From Rhodoferax sp. (GTDB taxonomy: Bacteria > Pseudomonadota > Gammaproteobacteria > Burkholderiales > Burkholderiaceae_C): a stretch of DNA of 6,911 nucleotides. The notes under the pieces are model-generated. The model saw only the letters and a list, made by a program, of their open reading frames with translations. It searched no databases and was not told the DNA's origin. Where the stretch lies: contig JARXAU010000019.1 of assembly GCA_029865675.1 (NCBI GenBank), forward strand, positions 1 to 6,911, in the 5' to 3' direction. The position numbers and the translations under genes were made by a program. Numbering within the stretch: position 1 is the stretch's first letter; every line of letters begins with the position of its first letter. Below are positions 1 through 5,607 of the stretch, piece after piece.

Positions 1-396
1 CGCCCCGGCCTGGCGCTGGTGGTGCTGGGGCAGCTGTCCTTCACCATCTCGGTGGCCACGCTGACCATTAGCGCGCGCCTCAAGCGCTTTGACATCACCC
101 TAGAAGAAGCCGCCTACAACCTGGGCGCCAGCCGCGCCGCCGTGCTGCGCACCATCACGCTGCCCTACCTGCGGCCCGCGCTGGTGGGCGCGGCGGCAAT
201 TTCGTTTTTGATGTCGTTCGAGAACTTCAACACCACGCTCATGCTGGTGGGCTCGGACTCGCCACTCACGGTGATGATGTACGGCCGCATGCGCGAAGGC
301 GCCACGCCGGTGCTCAATGCCGTGAGCCTGTTTTTGATGCTGGCGTCTGGCCTGTTGGCCCTGAGCTTATTGCGCCGGGGCGCCAAAGCTCGCTGA
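1..396 (+). CDS. ABC transporter inner-membrane permease, PotC-type, C-terminal part (partial)
   Basis: The frame is open from the first base and ends at a TGA at 394-396, giving 131 visible residues; the N-terminal half lies outside the window. The visible part carries the cytoplasmic EAA loop typical of binding-protein-dependent permeases (EEAAYNLGAS followed, after a spacer, by ITLPYLRPAL), which docks onto the ATPase subunit. It is followed by hydrophobic segments (around ALVGAAAISFLMSF and AVSLFLMLASGLLALSLL) and a short basic tail ending RRGAKAR. The loop and the following FENFNTTLMLVG segment resemble the PotC/YdcV group of polyamine or related small-solute importers, where the permease pairs with a second permease, an ATPase and a periplasmic binding protein. 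Those partners would lie to the left of the window. The substrate cannot be told from this fragment. It converges on the uracil-DNA glycosylase gene with a 31-base gap. Confidence 0.88.
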   Translation, partial: RPGLALVVLGQLSFTISVATLTISARLKRFDITLEEAAYNLGASRAAVLRTITLPYLRPALVGAAAISFLMSFENFNTTLMLVGSDSPLTVMMYGRMREGATPVLNAVSLFLMLASGLLALSLLRRGAKAR

Positions 397-401
397 TTTT
401 G

Positions 402-424
402 GCCGAGTGGTAGACCGCGTCGGC
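402..424. terminator. imperfect hairpin between convergent genes, possible weak terminator
   Basis: GCCGA-GTGG, a TAGA loop, then CCGC, a bulged G and TCGGC can fold into an imperfect nine-base-pair stem. It fills most of the 31-base gap between the permease stop and the stop of the convergent glycosylase gene, where a bidirectional terminator would be expected. Neither side has a clear T-run, so intrinsic termination is uncertain; it could instead be a 3'-end stabilising hairpin or chance. Confidence 0.3.
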
Positions 425-427
425 TAA

Positions 428-1363
428 CTACGGCGTTCCCACAACACCCGCCCGCCCCGCCTCCACCGCCAAACACAAATCCGCCCATGCCTTGCCCTTG
501 TCTTGGCTGCTGCGCAGCAGGGCCTTGGGCGTATAAGTCGCCACCACCGGGATGCCCCGGTAGCGGTAGACCGTGCCGCGCTGTTTGCCCAGGGGCAGGG
601 CCAGCGCCTCGGGGTGTTCGGCCAGCAGCAGCTGGGTGGCAAAACGGCCCATGGCCAGGATGACGCGGGGTTGGGCCAGGGCGATTTGGCGTTGCAGGTA
701 GGCCGCGCACTGGGCCAACTCCGCAGGCTGCGGGTTGCGGCCATGGGGCGGGCGACAGGCGGTGACGTTGGCCAGCAGCGCGGCGTCCAGGCCGGCAGCG
801 GGTGGCTGGTCTGCGCTGGCACGGGCGGCGCCCACGGCTTTGAGCATGTTGTCCAGCAAGAGCCCCGCGTCTGCGGCAAAGGGGTGGCCTGCAGCGTCTT
901 CGTCTTCGTCCGGCGGGTCGCCCACCACCAGCCAGTGGGCAGTTTGCCCTTCGGCCAAGGTGCCCAGCGTGCCGTGGGTGCGCCCAGCGCACAGGCCGCA
1001 GGCTTGGCAGGCGGCAGCGGTTTGCTGTAGCGCGGCCCAGCCCAGGGTGTGGATTTGGCTCAGGTCGTTGGCCGTGCCCGCGCTTTGCAAGGTGGCGATT
1101 GCTGGTGAGACGCTAGCCGCCAGCGACGCCAGCGCTGCGACCGAGTGCCTGGCGTTGGCCGGAGCCGGAGCCGGAGCCGGGGCGTGAGCGAGGGTGGGGG
1201 TGGCCCGTGGTGGTGGCGCCGTTGGGCGGGCACCGGCGCCAGCCGGGGTGGCCGCACTTGCCGCTGGCGCCGCCTGCACACTGAAATCGGTGCCCGGCAG
1301 CCAGACGTGTACGCCCATCTCCAAAAGCATGGCGCGCTGGCGGGTGTCGAGGTCTAAAGGCAT
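428..1363 (-). CDS. uracil-DNA glycosylase, family 4-like (iron-sulfur type), divergent motifs
   Basis: The 311-residue product resembles family-4 uracil-DNA glycosylases, which excise uracil from deaminated or misincorporated DNA at the start of base excision repair. Candidate 4Fe-4S cysteines are Cys119 and Cys122 (CQAC), Cys203 (in NVTACRPP) and Cys219. Motif 1 appears as VVGDPPDEDED (residues 146-156), followed by GHPF and the AGLLLDNML helix; the family usually has GE-x-PG then ED. The uracil-binding Asn region is N199 of NVTACRPPHGRNP. The motif-2 region reads TYTPKALLR (276-284), with Thr278 where a His is normal. A Pro/Ala-rich stretch (about 31-70) links a conserved-looking N-terminal segment (MPLDLDTRQRAMLLEMG) to the catalytic domain and makes the protein longer than the roughly 200-residue family core. 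It is last in the eamA-tsaB-rimI-udg cluster, 24 bases after rimI. No Shine-Dalgarno is visible; CATAAT lies six bases before the ATG. Activity is uncertain because of the motif changes. Confidence 0.85.
   Translation of the reverse strand: MPLDLDTRQRAMLLEMGVHVWLPGTDFSVQAAPAASAATPAGAGARPTAPPPRATPTLAHAPAPAPAPANARHSVAALASLAASVSPAIATLQSAGTANDLSQIHTLGWAALQQTAAACQACGLCAGRTHGTLGTLAEGQTAHWLVVGDPPDEDEDAAGHPFAADAGLLLDNMLKAVGAARASADQPPAAGLDAALLANVTACRPPHGRNPQPAELAQCAAYLQRQIALAQPRVILAMGRFATQLLLAEHPEALALPLGKQRGTVYRYRGIPVVATYTPKALLRSSQDKGKAWADLCLAVEAGRAGVVGTP
1159..1180. repeat. 6-bp tandem repeat (CCGGAG) encoding the Ala-Pro linker of the glycosylase
   Basis: Three perfect copies of CCGGAG (1159-1176) are followed by a partial copy. 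On the minus strand they encode the APAPAPAPA part of the linker in the glycosylase. Hexamer changes keep the frame, so copy number could vary between strains by changing linker length only. Confidence 0.75.
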
Positions 1364-1369
1364 GGGGGG

Positions 1370-1375
1370 ATTATG
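1370..1375 (-). promoter_or_regulatory. candidate -10 element placed for a leaderless glycosylase mRNA
   Basis: On the minus strand CATAAT is followed by six C residues and then the ATG at 1363-1361. A -10 at this distance would put the transcript start on the A of the ATG. There is no Shine-Dalgarno before this start. No convincing -35 hexamer is seen, and the site lies in the 24-base gap after rimI, so it would be an internal promoter of the cluster. Confidence 0.4.
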
Positions 1376-1387
1376 GAAGCCGGGGCT

Positions 1388-1861
1388 TCACAGGCGCATG
1401 TTCATCACCAGCGCGTCTTCGCGTTGGTTATGGCCTGCCGCGTAGTAGTTTTTGCGCTGGCCCACTTGGCGAAAGCCGTGGCGCTCGTACACCTGGCGCG
1501 CGCGGGTGTTGCCTACGCGCACTTCCAGCCACAGCCATTCGGCGTTTTGCCCGCGCGACCAAATATCCAGCGCTTCGAGCATCAGATGCGCCCAGCCCTG
1601 GCCCTGGTACTCGGGCGCCACGGTGATGTTGAGCAGGTGCACCTCGTCCACGCCCTTCATGGCCACAAAGTAGCCCAAGATGGTGGCATCGGCCATGAGG
1701 ACTTGCGCCAGGTAGCCGCTGTGCAACACGTCCTGAAAATTGGTGCGGCTCCAAGGGTGGGCGTAGGCGCGTTGCTCGACCTCCAGCACCGCCGCCAGAC
1801 GCTCCAGGCGCAGGGGCTCAAAGCGCGCCTCGGCCAGGCCGGTAGCGGGCGCTTTAGGCAT
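1388..1861 (-). CDS. rimI: RimI-type N-alpha-acetyltransferase (GNAT family)
   Basis: The 157-residue protein is a GNAT-fold acetyltransferase that by homology moves an acetyl group from acetyl-CoA to the N-terminal alanine of ribosomal protein S18. The N-terminal region has the typical AYAHPWSRTNF segment (32-42). The acetyl-CoA motif Q/R-x-x-G-x-G/A is seen as QGQGWA (86-91) in VAPEYQGQGWAHLML, and Glu113 in LEVRVGNTRAR and Tyr125 in VYERHGF match the catalytic base and acid positions known for RimI. Length is close to that of E. coli RimI (about 148). The frame is open further upstream into tsaB, but the ATG at 1861 is chosen because homology begins just after it and it overlaps the tsaB stop in an ATGCCTAA arrangement of 8 bases. 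No Shine-Dalgarno is visible, so translation is probably coupled to tsaB. The tsaB-rimI pairing is common in proteobacteria of this group. Confidence 0.93.
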   Translation of the reverse strand: MPKAPATGLAEARFEPLRLERLAAVLEVEQRAYAHPWSRTNFQDVLHSGYLAQVLMADATILGYFVAMKGVDEVHLLNITVAPEYQGQGWAHLMLEALDIWSRGQNAEWLWLEVRVGNTRARQVYERHGFRQVGQRKNYYAAGHNQREDALVMNMRL

Positions 1862-2657
1862 GCGGGGCGGCGCTGGCCTGGCGGGGCAGCAGTTGGGCTT
1901 TGTCGGCTTTGTCGGCTTTGTCGGCCTTCTCGGCCTCGCGCTCCAGCGTGGTTTTGGCCACTTTGTCACGCAGATACAGCGGCAGCGCCTGGCTGGCGGG
2001 CACGGCCTGGCCAGCGGCCAGCAGCGCCGGGGCCAGTTGCAACATGGCGGCCGCCGTGGGCAGGGCCGCGACATACACATCCTCGGGCGCCAGGCGCAAA
2101 CGGTCACCGTATACACCCACCACATTGCCCGCAAAAGCTTGCCACAGCGGCGCACCTGGGGATGGCGCGCTCAGGCAGGACCAATTCACCACGTCTTCCG
2201 GCGCCACCAAACACGGCGCCTGCAACAAGGTCCACAGCACGCCGTCAAAGGCGTAGCTAGCGGCGTAAATTTCTTCCATGCGGGCGTCCAGCAGGGCGGT
2301 GACGCGGCCCTGGGTGGCATCTGGCGCGGCATGGCTGCGCGCCGCCTGCGCCAGCGCCAGCAAAGAAGGCACTGGCAACACCGGCACGTTTGCGCCAAAC
2401 GCCAACCCTTGCGCCACCGAACAGGCGGTGCGCAGCCCGGTAAACGAGCCCGGCCCGCTGCCAAAGCAAATCGCGTCCAAATCGGCCAAGCGCAGGTCCG
2501 CTTGGTGCAGCAAGTCCATGAGGGCGTTGATCAGGCTGCTGGATGCTTGCGCGCCGCCGGGGCCGCTGTGCTGCCACACCTGCTGCTGCGCGCCTAGGCC
2601 ACGGCCCACGGCCAGCGAGAGCGCGTCGGTGCTGGTGTCAAAGGCCAGCAAGTTCAC
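1854..2657 (-). CDS. tsaB: tRNA threonylcarbamoyladenosine biosynthesis protein TsaB
   Basis: TsaB is the non-catalytic partner of TsaD in the cytoplasmic TsaBDE complex that makes t6A37 on ANN-decoding tRNAs. The 267-residue product shows the ASKHA-fold start LLAFDTSTDALSLAV (3-17), the family signature GSGPGSFTGLR (66-76), DARMEEIYAA (124-133), and the C-terminal PLYLRDKVAKT (226-236). E. coli TsaB is about 231 residues; the excess is a tail after residue 236 containing a KAD repeat and ending in a low-complexity segment. The start is GTG at 2657: it sits in a GTGA overlap of 4 bases with the stop of the upstream transporter gene, has a GAAGG Shine-Dalgarno-like sequence (2665-2669) seven bases before it, and puts the conserved N-terminus at residue 2. 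It overlaps rimI downstream by 8 bases. The identification is secure; the tail looks dispensable, which is inference. Confidence 0.96.
   Translation of the reverse strand: MNLLAFDTSTDALSLAVGRGLGAQQQVWQHSGPGGAQASSSLINALMDLLHQADLRLADLDAICFGSGPGSFTGLRTACSVAQGLAFGANVPVLPVPSLLALAQAARSHAAPDATQGRVTALLDARMEEIYAASYAFDGVLWTLLQAPCLVAPEDVVNWSCLSAPSPGAPLWQAFAGNVVGVYGDRLRLAPEDVYVAALPTAAAMLQLAPALLAAGQAVPASQALPLYLRDKVAKTTLEREAEKADKADKADKAQLLPRQASAAPHA
1896..1922. repeat. 9-bp tandem repeat in the 3' end of tsaB
   Basis: Three perfect head-to-tail copies of GGCTTTGTC (1896-1904, 1905-1913, 1914-1922) are followed by a decayed fourth copy, GGCCTTCTC. On the minus strand they encode Lys-Ala-Asp repeats in the C-terminal tail of TsaB. 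The unit is a multiple of three, so slippage would lengthen or shorten the tail without changing frame or the rimI overlap. Confidence 0.85.
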
Positions 2658-3685
2658 TGCGCGGCCTTCAAGGCGGTGGCCGGTACCGCGCGCGCCGCCA
2701 CCTTGCGCACGCCAAACACAATGCCCGCACTCACCAGCGCCAGGCCCGCCAGCACGTTCCAGGGCAGTGGCTCGCCCAAAAACAGGGCCGCCGAGAGCGC
2801 CGACAAGCCCGGCACGATGGCGGTAATCATGGTCGAGCGCACCGGCCCGTAGTGCTGGATCATTTTGGTAAAGCCAATGCCCGACACCACCACCGATCCC
2901 ACGCCCTGAAAGCCCATCTGGAACAGCACCTCACGCCAGGGCGCGGTAAACACATGGCCGCCCACCCAGCCGCCCAGCACCAGCACGGTGTAGACCGGCA
3001 CGTACACCACAAAGGCCATGGCGGTGACCGCAATCGTGGCGCGCACCGCGTCCAGCGCATAGCGGCGCACCAGCACGCTGTAGACCGACCAGGCCATGGC
3101 CGCGCTGATAAACAGCAGGTCGCCGCGCCAGACGCCGCTGCCGTCAAAAGCGTGCAGCAAGCTAGCGCCGCCCACCAGCACATCGCCACCCACAATCAAC
3201 GCCAGCCCCAGCGCCCGGCCCCAGCTGATGCGGTCGCCCAAAATCAACAGGGCCAGCAGCGTGGTCCACAGCGGCAAGCTGCCGGGCAAGAGCACCGAAG
3301 CGTGCGCTGCCGGAGCGAACACAAAGCCGTTGTAGGCCAGCAAGGCGTACAACAAGCCACCAAAAACACCCACCCGCGCGGTAATGGCCAGGGGCAGCGG
3401 CGACAGCCCGCCCAGCGAGCCCCGGCCTTGGCCCGCCAAGTGCGCCTTGCGCGACAGCCACCAGCCCCAAGGCAGCAACACCAGGCCCGCGCCCACAAGG
3501 CGGGCATAAACGATGTCAAACGGCGTCAAGGTGCCGCCGCGCGCCGGGTCCGCCGTGGCGCGGGCAATCACAATGAAAGAGGTCCAGATCGTCACCGTCA
3601 CCACCGCCGCCAGCAGGCCCAAGGCTTGGGGCGACAGGCGGGGCGGGGCACTCGCGGACGAGGCTGCGGGGGTAGGAAAAGACAT
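2654..3685 (-). CDS. EamA/DMT-superfamily inner-membrane transporter
   Basis: The 343-residue protein is strongly hydrophobic and consistent with ten membrane helices in two EamA repeats, roughly residues 22-170 and 187-326. The first repeat shows AYNGFVFAPAAHASVL (117-132), the TTLLALLILGDR stretch (141-152) and a GRALGLALIVGGDVLVG helix. The second shows FTKMIQHYGPVRSTMIT (272-288) followed by IVPGLSALSAALFLGEPL, the pattern of helices 8 and 9 in drug/metabolite transporters. Substrates in this family range from amino acids to nucleotides and cannot be assigned here. The open frame extends upstream, but the ATG at 3685 is chosen because the extra 48 residues look non-membrane and lie over the divergent promoter region, and because a GATAAT box sits six bases before this ATG. 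Its TGA overlaps the GTG of tsaB by 4 bases, so it appears to head the tsaB-rimI-udg cluster. Confidence 0.9.
   Translation of the reverse strand: MSFPTPAASSASAPPRLSPQALGLLAAVVTVTIWTSFIVIARATADPARGGTLTPFDIVYARLVGAGLVLLPWGWWLSRKAHLAGQGRGSLGGLSPLPLAITARVGVFGGLLYALLAYNGFVFAPAAHASVLLPGSLPLWTTLLALLILGDRISWGRALGLALIVGGDVLVGGASLLHAFDGSGVWRGDLLFISAAMAWSVYSVLVRRYALDAVRATIAVTAMAFVVYVPVYTVLVLGGWVGGHVFTAPWREVLFQMGFQGVGSVVVSGIGFTKMIQHYGPVRSTMITAIVPGLSALSAALFLGEPLPWNVLAGLALVSAGIVFGVRKVAARAVPATALKAAQ
2665..2669 (-). promoter_or_regulatory. ribosome binding site of tsaB supporting the GTG start
   Basis: GAAGG on the minus strand lies seven bases before the GTG at 2657, inside the end of the transporter gene. 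It supports GTG as the start and re-initiation at the GTGA overlap. Confidence 0.55.
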
Positions 3686-3691
3686 GCAGGG

Positions 3692-3723
3692 ATTATCGGC
3701 CTTGGCCCCCGCACGGGTGTCAA
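3692..3723 (-). promoter_or_regulatory. candidate promoter of the EamA-transporter/tsaB cluster, leaderless geometry
   Basis: On the minus strand a perfect TTGACA (3723-3718) and a GATAAT (3697-3692) are separated by 20 bases, longer than the 16-18 preferred by sigma70. The GATAAT is six bases before the ATG at 3685, which would place the transcript start on that ATG. No Shine-Dalgarno is present. The -10 match and position are good; the -35 assignment is weaker because of the spacing. Confidence 0.45.
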
Positions 3724-3768
3724 CGGGTTTGGCCAGGCGCGACAGCCTGTTGATGCATGGGCGGCGTC

Positions 3769-3774
3769 GATAAT
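3769..3774 (+). promoter_or_regulatory. candidate -10 element of dacB, leaderless geometry
   Basis: GATAAT is followed by six bases (TCGGAC) and the ATG at 3781. There is no Shine-Dalgarno before either possible dacB start. The site shares the seven bases CGATAAT and the same spacing with the divergent transporter gene. No good -35 is found at 16-18 bases upstream. Confidence 0.45.
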
Positions 3775-3780
3775 TCGGAC

Positions 3781-5241
3781 ATGTACTTGCGCCACCTTCT
3801 GCTGATCGCCTTGTGCTGCGCCAGCGCACTGGCGCAAGCGCAGATTCCAGCAGCGGTAGACGCCGAGCTGGCGCGCGCCAAGGTGCCGCAAGACGCCGTG
3901 GCCCTGCTGGTGCTGGACGCCAACAACCCCAGTGCAGCGCCGCGCCTGACCCACCGCGCGACCGCGCCCATGCAAGCAGCCTCCGTCATCAAGCTGGTAA
4001 CCACCTATGCCGCGCTGGACTTACTAGGCCCGGCCTATATCTGGGCCACGCCGGTGTTTGTAGACGGCACGGTGCGCGCCGGGGTGCTCTCGGGCAATGT
4101 CTACATCCAGGGCCAGGGCGACCCCAAGCTGGTGCTTGAGCGCCTGTGGCTGCTGCTGCGCCGCCTGCAAGGCATTGGCATTGCGCGCATTCAAGGTGAC
4201 ATCGTGCTCGACAACAGCGCGTTTGAGGCGGTGACCACCGACCCAGCCGCCTTTGACGGCGAGCCGCTGCGCCCCTACAACGCTAATCCCGACGCGCTCT
4301 TGATCAACTATAAAACGGTGGTGATGACCTTCACGCCCGATGTGCCGCGCCGAATCGCCCACGTGCAGTTTGACCCGCCTTTGTGGGGCGTGCAAACCCA
4401 GGACACGGTGCCCCTGCAGACAGGCTCCTGCGGCGACTACCGCGCCGCGCTAAAGGCCGCGCTGGCCGACCCGCAGCGCATTGCATTTGCTGGGGCTTAC
4501 CCCGCCGACTGCGGCGAAAAGGTCTGGTCTATCGCCTACTCCGACCCGGCCAGCTACGCCCCGCGCGCGGTGCAAGGCCTGTGGCGCAGCATGGGCGGCG
4601 CGCTCAGCGGCACGGTGCGCTACGGCCAGGTGCCCGCCGCGCTGTTGGCCGTGCCCCCGGCGCTGGAAGTGCGCTCGGCGCCGCTGGCAGAAATCATTCG
4701 CGACATCAACAAATACAGCAATAACGTGATGGCGCAGCAGGTGTTTTTGACGCTGGGGCGTGACGCCTCGGGCAGCGTGGGCAGCCTGGCTGCTTCACGC
4801 GCGGTGCTGCAGCGCTGGTGGCAAGAGCGCGTGGCCAGCAAAACCAGCGCGGCAGCGGACGCCGCCACAGACGGTTTCATTGAGCCGCTGAACTTTGACA
4901 ACGGCTCGGGCCTCTCGCGCCAAGAACGCATTAGCGCGCGCGCCTTGGGCCAGTTGCTGCAAAGCGCCTACCGCTCGCCGCTCATGCCCGAGCTAATGGC
5001 CTCGCTGCCCATTAGCGGGGTGGATGGCACGCTCAAGCGCGCCAAGTTCGCCAAACCCGGCAGCGCGCACCTGAAAACGGGCAGCCTGAACGAAGTCACC
5101 GCCATTGCTGGCTTTGTGCACGGCGCCAGCGGCAAACGCTACGTGCTGGTCGCCATTGCCAACCACCCTAACGCCCACGCCGCCCGCACCGCTTTTGACG
5201 CGCTGGTGAACTGGACCGCCCAAGATTCTGAGGACTATTGA
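3781..5241 (+). CDS. dacB: D-alanyl-D-alanine carboxypeptidase/endopeptidase (PBP4 type, peptidase S13)
   Basis: The 486-residue protein is a low-molecular-mass class C penicillin-binding protein that trims terminal D-Ala and cleaves D-Ala-mDAP cross-links in periplasmic peptidoglycan. All three penicilloyl-serine motifs are present: SVIK (Ser68-Lys71, the acylated serine), SNN (313-315) and KTG (432-434). Also typical are GQGDPKL (111-117), DNGSGLSR (373-380) and VDGTLKR (414-420). Residues 1-20 form a signal peptide (MYLRH, a hydrophobic core, then ALAQA before QIP), consistent with cleavage after Ala20. Cys217 and Cys244 could pair in the inserted domain. Length is close to E. coli PBP4 (477). 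The in-frame ATG at 3757 would add the acidic stretch MGGVDNSD before the signal peptide, so 3781 is preferred, and the GATAAT box six bases before it agrees. It is divergent from the transporter cluster, and its TGA overlaps the next ATG by one base. Confidence 0.95.
   Translation: MYLRHLLLIALCCASALAQAQIPAAVDAELARAKVPQDAVALLVLDANNPSAAPRLTHRATAPMQAASVIKLVTTYAALDLLGPAYIWATPVFVDGTVRAGVLSGNVYIQGQGDPKLVLERLWLLLRRLQGIGIARIQGDIVLDNSAFEAVTTDPAAFDGEPLRPYNANPDALLINYKTVVMTFTPDVPRRIAHVQFDPPLWGVQTQDTVPLQTGSCGDYRAALKAALADPQRIAFAGAYPADCGEKVWSIAYSDPASYAPRAVQGLWRSMGGALSGTVRYGQVPAALLAVPPALEVRSAPLAEIIRDINKYSNNVMAQQVFLTLGRDASGSVGSLAASRAVLQRWWQERVASKTSAAADAATDGFIEPLNFDNGSGLSRQERISARALGQLLQSAYRSPLMPELMASLPISGVDGTLKRAKFAKPGSAHLKTGSLNEVTAIAGFVHGASGKRYVLVAIANHPNAHAARTAFDALVNWTAQDSEDY
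5230..5234 (+). promoter_or_regulatory. ribosome binding site of the SemiSWEET gene
   Basis: GAGGA lies within the last codons of dacB, six bases before the ATG at 5241. It favours this ATG over the TTG codon immediately upstream at 5238. Confidence 0.65.
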
Positions 5242-5495
5242 TGCCCCTTGCCGACTGGATAGGCGCTGCCGCCGCCACCCTGACCACCGCCAGCTTTGTG
5301 CCCCAGGTGCTGCACACTTTGCGAACCAAAGACGTGAGCGGCATCTCGCTCAGTATGTACAGCGCCTTCACCCTGGGCGTGGCCCTGTGGCTGGTCTACG
5401 GCCTGCTGCTGGGCGCCTGGCCCATCGTGGTCGCCAACGCGATTACCGTGTCGCTGGCGACTTGTATCTTGGTGATGAAGCTGCGCTATCGTTAG
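5241..5495 (+). CDS. SemiSWEET family sugar transporter (PQ-loop, MtN3-like)
   Basis: This 84-residue protein has the size of a bacterial SemiSWEET, a single three-helix bundle that dimerises to move sugars across the inner membrane by facilitated diffusion. Predicted helices are about 5-24, 37-57 and 60-80. The PQ motif is Pro21-Gln22 in ASFVPQVLHTLRTKD, followed by VSGISLSMY (32-40), the usual loop into helix 2. Trp50 (in LWLVYG) and Asn66 (in VVANAIT) are 16 residues apart and correspond to the substrate-pocket Trp and Asn of characterised SemiSWEETs. The start ATG overlaps the dacB stop as TGATG and has GAGGA six bases upstream, so translation is probably coupled. Substrate is unknown; the family carries small sugars such as glucose or sucrose. 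A hairpin terminator lies 55 bases after the stop. Confidence 0.92.
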   Translation: MPLADWIGAAAATLTTASFVPQVLHTLRTKDVSGISLSMYSAFTLGVALWLVYGLLLGAWPIVVANAITVSLATCILVMKLRYR

Positions 5496-5547
5496 CGAGA
5501 ATGGCGAACACGTACTTATGCTGAAGCGGCGGTTAAATTTTCCCATT

Positions 5548-5578
5548 AAAAAAGCCTGCCCTCCAAGGGGCAGGCTTT
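5548..5578 (-). terminator. intrinsic terminator of the lipase-like gene, possibly bidirectional
   Basis: A perfect 11-bp inverted repeat, AAAGCCTGCCC (5551-5561) and GGGCAGGCTTT (5568-5578), encloses a six-base loop. Read on the minus strand, the stem runs into six T residues, starting 30 bases after the stop of the lipase-like gene, which is a canonical Rho-independent terminator. Read on the plus strand, the stem ends in only three T, so it may also end the dacB-SemiSWEET transcript but less efficiently. Confidence 0.88.
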
Positions 5579-5607
5579 ACAGCGATGCTCGGTCTTTAAT
5601 TCAAAGA

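Noticed and set aside
401..425. Sequence resembling the 5' part of a tRNA-Leu (GCCGAGTGG then TAGAC)
   Set aside because: Only about 20 bases match loosely and no anticodon arm, T arm or acceptor follows, so it is neither a tRNA nor a convincing attachment-site remnant.
165..992. A 275-codon minus-strand open frame running from the glycosylase gene into the permease gene
   Set aside because: It is out of frame with the glycosylase, which carries the family motifs, and its product is low-complexity Gly/Arg/Pro.
1373..2260. A 295-codon plus-strand open frame over rimI and tsaB
   Set aside because: Same reasoning: antisense to clear homologues, compositionally biased, no domain.
3757..3780. 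Alternative dacB start at the ATG at 3757
   Set aside because: It would put acidic residues before the signal peptide and would place the GATAAT box inside the coding region; no ribosome binding site precedes it.
2543..3805. A 420-codon plus-strand open frame over the transporter and tsaB genes
   Set aside because: It lies antisense to two well-supported genes, its translation is rich in Arg, His, Gln and Ala with no recognisable domain, and long antisense open frames are expected in DNA of this GC content.
5484..5497. Small hairpin CGCTA-TCGT-TAGCG at the end of the SemiSWEET gene
   Set aside because: The stem is only five base pairs, overlaps the stop codon and has no T-run; the hairpin at 5551-5578 is a far better terminator.
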